Positions 1-5,891 of a stretch of DNA of 9,411 nucleotides are shown piece by piece. Below the pieces are notes generated by a model. That model had not been told where the DNA came from. It saw only the letters and a list, made by a program, of their open reading frames with translations, and did no database searches. Origin of the DNA: an uncultured Xanthobacteraceae bacterium (GTDB lineage: Bacteria; Pseudomonadota; Alphaproteobacteria; Rhizobiales; Xanthobacteraceae); assembly GCA_955652195.1 (NCBI GenBank), contig CATPBC010000102.1, positions 1-9,411 on the forward strand. Direction: 5' to 3'. The position numbers were made by a program, and so were the translations under genes. The stretch's first letter is position 1; each line of letters opens with the position of its first letter.

Positions 1-126
1 CTGATCGAGCGCATGTTCTGCCGTCTCAAGGACTTTCGAAGGATCGCAACCCGCTACGACAAGCGCGTCGACATCTATCTCTCGTCGATCCTCTTGGCAG
101 CCACAGTCATTTGGTGGATCAATTGA
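1..126 (+). CDS. IS5-family transposase, C-terminal end (5' part outside window)
   Basis: The frame is open from base 1 and ends with TGA at 124-126, giving 41 residues. They read LIERMFCRLK, then DFRRIATRYDK, then a hydrophobic tail ending ATVIWWIN. This is the typical end of IS5-family (IS427-like) DDE transposases. The third catalytic acidic residue is visible as Glu3, followed six residues later by Lys10 (the E-(6)-K part of the family signature), and FRRIATRYDK is a strongly conserved block. The protein would cut and rejoin the ends of its insertion sequence. Only the 3' end is present, so whether the transposase is intact, or split into two frames as many relatives are, cannot be judged. 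The subgroup assignment is from memory of family members. Confidence 0.85.
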   Translation: MIERMFCRLKDFRRIATRYDKRVDIYLSSILLAATVIWWIN

Positions 127-138
127 GTCCGGACCCTA
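1..138 (+). mobile_element. Right part of an IS5-family insertion sequence, with probable terminal repeat
   Basis: The transposase frame ends at 126, and just after its stop comes GAGTCCGGACCCTA (125-138), containing the 8-bp palindrome GTCCGGAC (127-134). In related elements the transposase stop lies in or next to the terminal inverted repeat, so I place the element's right end near 136-139. The opposite end is outside the window, so neither the inverted-repeat partner nor a target duplication can be checked. The boundary is an inference; the presence of the IS itself is well supported by the transposase fragment. Confidence 0.55.
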
Positions 139-159
139 GAGCACATATTCGTAATTTGC

Positions 160-1233
160 TTACTTCCCCGCCGCCGCTGCCGCTTTGGCCTTGGCGATAA
201 TGTCGGCCGGCGTGGCGTAGACTTCTTTCACCAGGTTCTCGACGTCGGCGCCTGAAACCGGATTGATTTCAAGGTCGGTCTTGCTCGCTTCGGCGAGAAA
301 ATCCTTATCCGTCATGGTCGCCGTGAACGCGTCGCGCAACGCCGCAACCCGATCCGGCGGCACATTTGGCGGCGCCAGATAGGGCCGGCCCATTACGTTG
401 CGGGCGAAGATCATTTTGAGGATCTGCCGCTGCTCGTCGGTCTTGGCGAAGTCCATCACCAGCGGCACGTCCGGCAGTTCCGGGTGCTTGGCCAGCGAGA
501 GCTGGACGAGGACAATCATGCGCTTGTCCTCGATCCAGGACTTGTGCGTCGACTTGACGCTGGACCATGACCAGCCGCATCGCCCCTGCACCTCGCCGCG
601 CTCCATCGCCAGGATGACATCGTTGCCGCCGGGATAGCCTTCGACAATCTTGAAATGCGTGCCGAGCGCGCTGGTGAGCACACGCGGGAATTGATCGGTA
701 TCGGCGCTGCTGCCGGTGCCGCCGACGGTCAAATCCTTGGTGAAGAGATCCTCAAACTTTGTGATGCCGGACTGCCGCATTGCGACGCAGACGCTGACCT
801 CGTTATTGGCGCTGCCGATCCAGTTGAATTTCTGCGCATCGAAGGCATCGCCCTGGCCGATCAACAGCGGATCGAACGCAATGCCGCGCCCGATCGTGCC
901 GAGCGCGGAACCATCGCGTGGCGCGACGCGATAAAGGTAATTGGCCAGCCGAAGACTGCCGGCGCCTTCGAGATTTTTCGGCACCAGCGTCGGATTGCCG
1001 GGGATATGCGCGCTGAGGTGCCGGCCGATCACCCGCGCATAAAGATCATAAGCGCCGCCGACGCTGTAACCGATATAGAGATCGATGGCGCGGCCTTTGT
1101 AGAAGTCTGTCGCGCTCTGCGCCAAGGCGCTTGTGCTCGGCGCAACGACGCCCAGCACAAATGCGAGAAACATGAGCATCACGCCCGCTAATAGGCGCGG
1201 CATCGTCCGCATTCGGTACCCTCGTTGGCTCAT
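160..1233 (-). CDS. Tripartite tricarboxylate transporter receptor (TctC/Bug-type periplasmic binding protein), copy 1
   Basis: This 357-residue protein is a predicted secreted solute receptor of a TTT transporter; it would capture an organic acid in the periplasm and deliver it to TctA/TctB. It has a Sec signal peptide: basic start, hydrophobic stretch about 14-31, and an ALA-QS cleavage site after Ala38. The family pattern follows: IGYSVGGAYDLYAR (54-67), HIPGNP (76-81), EGAGSLRLANYLY (89-101), and APRDG (104-108). GYPGGNDV (199-206) and GRCGWSWSS (217-225) come later. Length fits the family. The sequence departs from classic Bordetella Bug proteins and resembles the variant often annotated only as a TTT receptor. 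The mature protein has exactly two cysteines, Cys149 and Cys219. It is divergent from the tctAB fusion and about 69% identical to the receptor at 3524-4558. The first ATG has GGGAGG only 3 nt upstream; a second ATG at 1212 has GAGGG at 6 nt and keeps the whole signal peptide, so the true start may be 1212. Confidence 0.88.
   Translation of the reverse strand: MSQRGYRMRTMPRLLAGVMLMFLAFVLGVVAPSTSALAQSATDFYKGRAIDLYIGYSVGGAYDLYARVIGRHLSAHIPGNPTLVPKNLEGAGSLRLANYLYRVAPRDGSALGTIGRGIAFDPLLIGQGDAFDAQKFNWIGSANNEVSVCVAMRQSGITKFEDLFTKDLTVGGTGSSADTDQFPRVLTSALGTHFKIVEGYPGGNDVILAMERGEVQGRCGWSWSSVKSTHKSWIEDKRMIVLVQLSLAKHPELPDVPLVMDFAKTDEQRQILKMIFARNVMGRPYLAPPNVPPDRVAALRDAFTATMTDKDFLAEASKTDLEINPVSGADVENLVKEVYATPADIIAKAKAAAAAGK
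1219..1223 (-). promoter_or_regulatory. Alternative ribosome binding site for the copy-1 receptor gene
   Basis: On the minus strand GAGGG stands 6 nt before the ATG at 1212-1210 (codon 8 of the longer frame). The competing site, GGGAGG at 1242-1237, is only 3 nt from the ATG at 1233, which is unusually close. The better spacing favours a 350-residue product starting MRTMPRLL. Both starts keep a usable signal peptide, so the choice does not change the predicted function. Confidence 0.4.
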
Positions 1234-1365
1234 GGCCCTCCCGAACTAAACTGGCAATTTATGATGGCGATCTGAATCGATGCGGCAATAGGCCATTAGG
1301 ACCGCACCCTAACACGGCTTTGGACGGCCTTGACGGGCTTGCCGGTTTCAGGCGCGATGCCGCGC

Positions 1366-1410
1366 GCTAAAGCGAAATGGGTTTAGGTTGAATCGCCATT
1401 TCGCTTTAGC
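1366..1410. repeat. 15-bp inverted repeat with 15-base loop
   Basis: GCTAAAGCGAAATGG (1366-1380) is perfectly complementary to CCATTTCGCTTTAGC (1396-1410), with a 15-base loop between them. Transcribed on either strand this would form a stable hairpin. It lies 10 bases before a second palindrome, and part of its outer sequence (TTTAGC) reappears just after that palindrome (1467-1472), suggesting one composite element. I recall similar AAGCGAAAT/ATTTCGCTTT palindromes between genes in Bradyrhizobium-type genomes. It lacks a trailing T-run that would make it a clear terminator. Confidence 0.7.
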
Positions 1411-1420
1411 TTGTTATCTG

Positions 1421-1467
1421 AGCATGATCTTTTCCGAAAACCGGTATCCACTTTTCGGGATCATGCT
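1421..1467. repeat. Bradyrhizobium-type intergenic palindromic repeat
   Basis: The left arm AGCATGATC (1421-1429) and CCGAAAA (1434-1440) pair with TTTTCGG (1452-1458) and GATCATGCT (1459-1467). Four unpaired Ts (1430-1433) interrupt the left arm, and the loop is 11 bases. I recognise this as a highly repeated extragenic palindrome of Bradyrhizobium, Rhodopseudomonas and relatives, comparable in style to REP elements. Its 3' edge is only 19 bases from the tctAB start, so it lies in the promoter or the 5' leader of that gene. Its function in these genomes is not known to me. Confidence 0.8.
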
Positions 1468-1486
1468 TTAGCGGGAGCGCCGATCG

Positions 1487-3523
1487 ATGCAGCCGGACAT
1501 GATCGGCAGCGCCATACACGCGCTGCAGCTGTTGCTCGAGCCGGCACGGCTCATGATCCTTTGTGTCGGCGTGCTCATCGGGCTCGCCATTGGCGTGCTC
1601 CCCGGCTTGAGCGGCATCGTCGGCATGGCGATGCTGATCCCGTTCACCTACAACCTCGATGAATACACTGCCTTCGCGCTGCTGCTCGGCATGGCGGCGG
1701 TGATCACCTCGTCGGATTTCATCACCGCGGTGTTGTTCGGGGTGCCGGGCCATGTCGGCGCCGCGGCGACCGTGATCGATGGCCACGCCATGGCGCGCAA
1801 GGGCGAGGCCGGCCGCGCCTTCGGCGCTGGCTTCGCCGCTTCGCTGGCGGGCGGCATTGTCGGCGCGATCGTCCTCGCCGTGAGCATTCCGATCCTGCGC
1901 CCGGTGATGCTGTCGATCGGTTCGCCGGAACTACTGGCTTTCACCTTGTTCGGCATGTCCATGGTGGCGACGCTATCGGGCCGCGCGCCGCTCAAGGGGC
2001 TGACCGCCGCGGGTCTCGGCCTGATGATCGCCATGATCGGATCGCGGGCGCAGAGCGGCACGCTGCGCTGGACCTTCGGCTGGCTCTATCTGTGGGACGG
2101 CGTGCCGCTTATTCCGGCGACGCTTGGCATTTTCGCGCTGCCCGAGCTCGCAGAGCTGGCGGTGTCGCGCAAGCGCATTGCTGGCGACAACGCACCCGAC
2201 ATCAGTTTCTCCAGCCAGTGGGAAGGCGTGCGCGATGTGGGGCGGCACTGGTGGCTGGTGCTGCGCTGCGGCGTGCTCGGCACCGGACTCGGCGCCATCC
2301 CCGGCATCGGCTCGGCGGTGATCGACTGGATCGCCTATGGCTACGCGCAACGCACCGAGAAGAATCCCGAAACATTTGGCACCGGCGACGTGCGCGGCGT
2401 GATCGCACCGGAGAGCTCCAACAATTCCAAGGAAGGCGGCCACCTGGTGCCGACGATTGCTTTTGGCGTCCCCGCCGGAGCCTCGATGGCGATACTGCTC
2501 GGCGCCTTCCTGATGCACGGGCTCACCCCCGGTCCGGAGATGCTGACCAAGCATCTCGACCTCACTTACCTGATTGTCTGGAGCCTGACGCTGGCGCATG
2601 TCATTGGCGCGGTGATCTGCCTCGCCTGCAGCCGCTGGCTCGCGCAGATTTCGCGCGTCCGCCCGGAAATCCTGCTGCCGGTCATCATCGCGCTGGTTTT
2701 CGTCGCCGCGTTCGAGGGCGAGCACGATTGGGGCGATCTCTATTCGCTGGTGTTCTTCGGCATCGTCGGCTGGATCATGAAGCGGCTGGGCTGGCCGCGG
2801 CCGCCGATGGTCTTGGGCATCGTGGTCGGCGCCATTTTCGAGCGTTACCTTTTTATCTCGACGCAACTCTACGGCTGGGCTTGGTTGTTGCGGCCGGCTG
2901 TGCTGGCAATTCTGGCTTGCGTGGCTTGGGCGCTGTATCGGCCGTTGGCGCAGATCGCGGTGACGCTGATCGGGCAACTGCGCGAGGTCGGCGGCCGCCA
3001 CCCGCGCTTCGGCGCGGCGCCGGCGTTTTCGCTCGCCGTCATCGTGCTCATCGTCGCCGCGATGCTATCGTCAGCGGATTGGCCGCACGACGCCAAGCTC
3101 GTACCGCTCACCGCCTGTAGCATGGCTTTGGTCGCCGCCGTGCTTAATCTCGTCAACGAGCTGTTCGGCCCGGAGCAAGCGCCCGCTTTGCACGCCGATT
3201 CCGGAATAAAGGTCAGTGCTCACGTGCCAGACCTCGGTGTCACTGACGACGTGGTGCGGCGACGCGCGACGATTTTCTTTGTCTGGACCGCGGCATTCAT
3301 CGCGCTCGTCGCTTTGATCGGATTTGTTCCCGCCATTGCCGTGTTTGTCTGCGCCAATATGCGCTTCGGCTTTGGCGAGCCTTGGCGCACCGCGCTGGGC
3401 TTTGCCGCGGCCACCACGTTGGTCTGCTATGTGGTGTTTCACTGGGCGCTCGCCGTGGCCTGGCCGCCGTCGCTGCTCGGCGAATTATTTCCGGCATTGC
3501 GCGCGGCGACGCGGTTGTTTTGA
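1487..3523 (+). CDS. Fused TctA-TctB membrane component of a tripartite tricarboxylate transporter
   Basis: This 678-residue inner-membrane protein joins the large permease TctA (about 1-500) to the small four-helix subunit TctB (about 505-678), which are separate genes in the classic Salmonella tctCBA system. It would move a receptor-delivered carboxylate inward, driven by an ion gradient. TctA signatures visible are GVLPGLSGIVGMAMLIPFTY (36-55), VLFGVPG (82-88) followed by AATVIDGHAMARKGEAGRA, the second inverted-repeat motif GAIPGIG (269-275), APESSNN (307-313), GGHLVPTIAFGVP (317-329), and a TPGP turn. His89 and Val90 stand where many homologues have Thr-Pro (PGTP), and SNNS...PTIAFGVPAG varies from the common NNA...PTLTLGIPG. 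The TctB part has two hydrophobic helices (about 512-556), a polar loop (557-590), then two more. It starts at ATG 1487 behind GGGAG. Its stop abuts the stop of the next, convergent gene. Confidence 0.9.
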   Translation: MQPDMIGSAIHALQLLLEPARLMILCVGVLIGLAIGVLPGLSGIVGMAMLIPFTYNLDEYTAFALLLGMAAVITSSDFITAVLFGVPGHVGAAATVIDGHAMARKGEAGRAFGAGFAASLAGGIVGAIVLAVSIPILRPVMLSIGSPELLAFTLFGMSMVATLSGRAPLKGLTAAGLGLMIAMIGSRAQSGTLRWTFGWLYLWDGVPLIPATLGIFALPELAELAVSRKRIAGDNAPDISFSSQWEGVRDVGRHWWLVLRCGVLGTGLGAIPGIGSAVIDWIAYGYAQRTEKNPETFGTGDVRGVIAPESSNNSKEGGHLVPTIAFGVPAGASMAILLGAFLMHGLTPGPEMLTKHLDLTYLIVWSLTLAHVIGAVICLACSRWLAQISRVRPEILLPVIIALVFVAAFEGEHDWGDLYSLVFFGIVGWIMKRLGWPRPPMVLGIVVGAIFERYLFISTQLYGWAWLLRPAVLAILACVAWALYRPLAQIAVTLIGQLREVGGRHPRFGAAPAFSLAVIVLIVAAMLSSADWPHDAKLVPLTACSMALVAAVLNLVNELFGPEQAPALHADSGIKVSAHVPDLGVTDDVVRRRATIFFVWTAAFIALVALIGFVPAIAVFVCANMRFGFGEPWRTALGFAAATTLVCYVVFHWALAVAWPPSLLGELFPALRAATRLF

Positions 3524-4558
3524 TCACTGCACCATCGCCGCGGCCTTTTTCACCACCTCCGGCGGGGTCTGATAAATTTCCTTGACCAGCGCCTCCAATT
3601 GCTCGCCGCTGACCGGATTGATCTCGAACTTGTTCTGCTCGGCTTCGCCGAGAAATTCCTGGTCCGCCATCGTATCCATGAAGGCCTTGCGCAAGGCCGC
3701 GAGCCGGTCGGCGGGCACGCCAGGCGGCGCCAGATAGGGCCGGCCCATTGTCTGCCGCGCGAAGATCATCTTGAAAATTTGCCGCTGTTCGTCGGTCTTG
3801 GCCAGATCCATGATCAAGGGCACGTCCGGCAGATCCGGATGCTTGGACAGCGACATCTGCACCAGAACGATGATCCGTTTATTCCGCACCCAGTTGAACC
3901 GCGTGGTCTTGATGCTCGACCATGACCAGCCGCAGCGCCCTTGCACTTCGTCGCGTTCGAGCGCGAGGCTGACATCGTTGCCGCCGGGATAGCCGGTGAC
4001 GATCTTGAATTTGGTGCCGAGCACCGCATTGATCAGCGCCGGAAATTGATAGGTGTCGTCGGCGGCGCCGGTCGAGCCGATGGTCAGTTGTTTCGTGAAC
4101 AGATCGTCGAATTTGGTCACTCCGGACGACGCCAGAGCGACACAGACGCTGACTTCGTTATTGGCGCTGCCGATCCAGGAAAATTTCGAGGCGTCGAATC
4201 GCGCGCCCTTCTCGTTGAGCAGAGGATCGAATGCCGCGCCGCGACTGGTCGCGCCAATGACGGTGCCGTCGCTCGGCGCCGCCGCATAAAGGTAATTGGC
4301 GAGCCGTAGACTGCCCGCCCCTTCCATGTTCTTCGGGGCGACGGTTGGATTGCCGGGAATATGCGCGCCAAGCCCCCGCGCGATCAAACGGGCATAAAGG
4401 TCGTAGCCGCCGCCGACGCTGTAGCCGATATTCAGGTCAATCGTTTTGCCGCGATAGAAGTCGGTGACGCTCTGCGCGCCTGCCGCGGCGACAAGCAGGA
4501 AGGCTACGACAAGCGCGAGCACTGCGGTCGGGACCGATCCTCTGCCATTCTTTGTCAT
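3524..4558 (-). CDS. Tripartite tricarboxylate transporter receptor (TctC/Bug-type periplasmic binding protein), copy 2
   Basis: This 344-residue paralogue of the receptor at 160-1233 aligns without a gap from residue 30 onward (offset exactly 10), with about 213 of 310 compared residues identical by hand count. The signal peptide runs to AGA-QS, with cleavage after Ala28. The same blocks are present: IGYSVGGGYDLYAR (44-57), HIPGNP (66-71), EGAGSLRLANYLY (79-91), GYPGGNDV (189-196) and GRCGWSWSS (207-215). The two cysteines are conserved as Cys139 and Cys209. It should bind an organic acid in the periplasm and feed the adjacent TctA-TctB fusion. The two receptors differ most around residues 91-120 and 161-180 of this copy, where ligand preference could differ. 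The ATG at 4558 has an AAGGG-like site about 6 nt upstream. It is convergent with tctAB and divergent from the cupin operon. No terminator hairpin is evident past its stop. Confidence 0.88.
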   Translation of the reverse strand: MTKNGRGSVPTAVLALVVAFLLVAAAGAQSVTDFYRGKTIDLNIGYSVGGGYDLYARLIARGLGAHIPGNPTVAPKNMEGAGSLRLANYLYAAAPSDGTVIGATSRGAAFDPLLNEKGARFDASKFSWIGSANNEVSVCVALASSGVTKFDDLFTKQLTIGSTGAADDTYQFPALINAVLGTKFKIVTGYPGGNDVSLALERDEVQGRCGWSWSSIKTTRFNWVRNKRIIVLVQMSLSKHPDLPDVPLIMDLAKTDEQRQIFKMIFARQTMGRPYLAPPGVPADRLAALRKAFMDTMADQEFLGEAEQNKFEINPVSGEQLEALVKEIYQTPPEVVKKAAAMVQ

Positions 4559-4729
4559 GCGAACCCTTTTTCATCCGTTTGCGGCTGATCGTAAGCCTTC
4601 AGGCGCGCGCGATAAATGCCACGCGCTGCAACGCCGCGGCAACAGTCCGCGCACTGCATTGCGCGTACTGCCGAAATCCCGTAATGACGGCGCAAATGGC
4701 GGTGCAAAAATTTCGAAGGATCTTAAAGC
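4559..4729. promoter_or_regulatory. Divergent promoter region between receptor copy 2 and the cupin operon
   Basis: These 171 bases separate two genes read away from each other, so both promoters should lie here. A perfect dyad CGCGCA-N6-TGCGCG spans 4648-4665, about 65 bases before the cupin start, and is a candidate operator for a shared regulator. A weak sigma70-like pair (TTGCGC 4659-4664, TAATGA 4682-4687, 17-base spacer) overlaps it but matches consensus poorly. The first cupin gene has a good ribosome binding site, GAAGGA at 4715-4720. No regulator gene is present in the window. Confidence 0.45.
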
Positions 4730-5332
4730 ATGACTGGAATGCTGGAACATGAAGCGCCCGGGCTCGGGCACAATAAGCCATCGGAAGAAGACGCCGACGA
4801 GATCAAGCACGGCAAATGGGAGCGCTGGGCCAAGAAGCGCACCTTCGTCCGCGCGATCGAGGGGACCTACAGCCATCTTTACAAAAAACTGCTGGAAGAA
4901 CCGCGCGTCTATTCCTCCAAGGATCACCCGTGGAAGGGCGGCCCGGCGATGTACGGCAAGCACGTGATATCGCCGCAGGCGGTGAACATCGTGCAATCGA
5001 TCGAGTCGCATATCGAATGCTATGCGCCGCTCAATGCCGGTCAAAAGCACGGTCATCTCAACAGCGCGGTATTTTACGTCCTCAAGGGCCACGGCCACGA
5101 TATCCACGACGGCCGTTACATGAAGTGGCAGGCCGGCGACGTAATGCTGGTCGAGAACGGCTGCGTCCACCAGCATTTCAACGACGACGAAAACGAGGAC
5201 TGCATTCTTCTGGTGTTCAAGGCGAAGCCGCTGTTTCTGTTCATGCACCTGTTGTTTCAAAAAATGGTCGAATGGCCGACCGACAAGCTGCCGCCCGGCC
5301 ATGAGGATTTCAAACCGCCGACCGACATCTGA
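4730..5332 (+). CDS. Single-domain cupin protein with a 3-His metal site (gentisate-dioxygenase-like)
   Basis: This is a 200-residue cytoplasmic protein with no signal peptide. Residues 1-85 are a polar, helix-prone lead (KHGKWERWAKK, 26-36). The cupin barrel follows. Motif 1 reads KHGHLNSAVFYVLKG (106-120), with His107 and His109. The usual metal-binding Glu position is Ala113. Motif 2 is GDVMLVENGCVHQHFN (136-151), with His147 as third ligand. From family knowledge, an H-x-H-x3-A pattern with a 3-His ferrous site is typical of gentisate 1,2-dioxygenase and related salicylate or hydroxynaphthoate ring-cleaving enzymes, though those are about 350-residue bicupins. An oxygenase or isomerase acting on a carboxylic acid is plausible; the substrate is unknown. 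The start is supported by GAAGGA 9 nt upstream. It is the first gene of a likely two-gene operon with the next cupin. Confidence 0.82.
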   Translation: MTGMLEHEAPGLGHNKPSEEDADEIKHGKWERWAKKRTFVRAIEGTYSHLYKKLLEEPRVYSSKDHPWKGGPAMYGKHVISPQAVNIVQSIESHIECYAPLNAGQKHGHLNSAVFYVLKGHGHDIHDGRYMKWQAGDVMLVENGCVHQHFNDDENEDCILLVFKAKPLFLFMHLLFQKMVEWPTDKLPPGHEDFKPPTDI

Positions 5333-5348
5333 GCGGAGACAGAGAGAA

Positions 5349-5891
5349 ATGCCGTTCCAAGACAAACAAGCGGCGCTGTCCGGCTCCGCCACCAGCACGT
5401 TTCTCGCCGACGATCTTGTCGCCTCGGAACAATTCCGCGCCGAATATGCGACGCGTTCGAACGTGGTCAAGGCCGCGGACATGCCGTGGGAGCGTTCGCC
5501 CGACGGGCTGATCAAGCATCTCGTGCACAAGAAGATGCAGACGCGCGAATGCTGCATCGAAGCCTATATGCAGTTCCTCAAAGACGGCGAGCGCTCAGGC
5601 AAGCATCGCCACATGTGGGAGGAATTGTTTTTTGTGGTGGAAGGCTCCGGCTACGATCTGCACTGGGATCTCAAATGGGATTGCCTGGAAGCATTCGAAT
5701 GGCAATGGGCCGAGACGCCGAAGAAATTCGAGTGGACGCGCGGTGACTATGTCTACATCCCGCCATTCACGCTGCACCAGCACGTCGCCAATCCCGGCGA
5801 GGAATGCCGCATCATCGTGATGAGCAATCGCATCGTCAAAGACATGGGCTTCGACTGGTACGATCAGGTCGAGCGCGCCGCAGGATTTTGA
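5349..5891 (+). CDS. Single-domain cupin protein with classical 3-His/1-Glu metal site
   Basis: This 180-residue soluble protein has a complete cupin metal site. Motif 1 is KHRHMWEELFFVVEG (85-99), with His86, His88 and Glu92. Motif 2 is GDYVYIPPFTLHQHVAN (132-148), with His143. Between the motifs lies a Trp-rich insert (WDLKWDCLEAFEWQW, 106-120) that is longer than usual for small cupins and may line the pocket. The protein could be a metal-dependent oxygenase or isomerase, or a partner subunit of the preceding cupin; no exact family is recognised. I start it at ATG 5349, 16 bases after the previous stop, with a purine-rich GGAG...GAGAG leader. The same frame extends up to an ATG at 5301 inside the previous gene, but those 16 extra residues are polar, low-complexity and not cupin-like. 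Its stop lies inside the first unit of a 17-bp tandem repeat. Confidence 0.82.
   Translation: MPFQDKQAALSGSATSTFLADDLVASEQFRAEYATRSNVVKAADMPWERSPDGLIKHLVHKKMQTRECCIEAYMQFLKDGERSGKHRHMWEELFFVVEGSGYDLHWDLKWDCLEAFEWQWAETPKKFEWTRGDYVYIPPFTLHQHVANPGEECRIIVMSNRIVKDMGFDWYDQVERAAGF

Larger units (their letters stand above)
1234..1486. promoter_or_regulatory. Divergent intergenic region between receptor copy 1 and tctAB
   Basis: These 253 bases carry no convincing gene. They must hold the promoter of the minus-strand receptor gene and probably that of tctAB. On the minus strand a weak sigma70-like pair can be drawn: TTGCCG (1288-1283) and CATAAA (1263-1258) with a 19-base spacer, which is long. On the plus strand side the 120 bases nearest tctAB are mostly the two palindromic repeats listed separately. 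The tctAB start has GGGAG at 1473-1477, 9 nt before its ATG. No recognisable riboswitch or regulator site was found. Confidence 0.4.

Noticed and set aside
655..1191. Plus-strand frame opposite receptor copy 1
   Set aside because: Shadow of the receptor codons; a similar shadow appears opposite receptor copy 2 (3941-4309), as expected from their similarity.
1421..1467. Palindrome as a rho-independent terminator or riboswitch
   Set aside because: No T-run follows on either strand at the right place, and it matches a dispersed extragenic repeat I know from related genomes.
1973..3001. Long minus-strand open frame (342 codons) opposite tctAB
   Set aside because: Composition is shadow-like, with no membrane or catalytic pattern, while the plus frame shows full TctA motifs.
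5301..5348. Upstream ATG extending the second cupin by 16 residues into the first cupin gene
   Set aside because: Extra residues are polar and arginine-rich, overlap the previous gene by 32 bases, and the ATG at 5349 has a purine-rich leader just after the previous stop.
4571..5557. Minus-strand frame (328 codons) spanning the divergent spacer and both cupins
   Set aside because: It would overlap two well-supported cupin genes and the promoter region; its residues show no recognisable fold.
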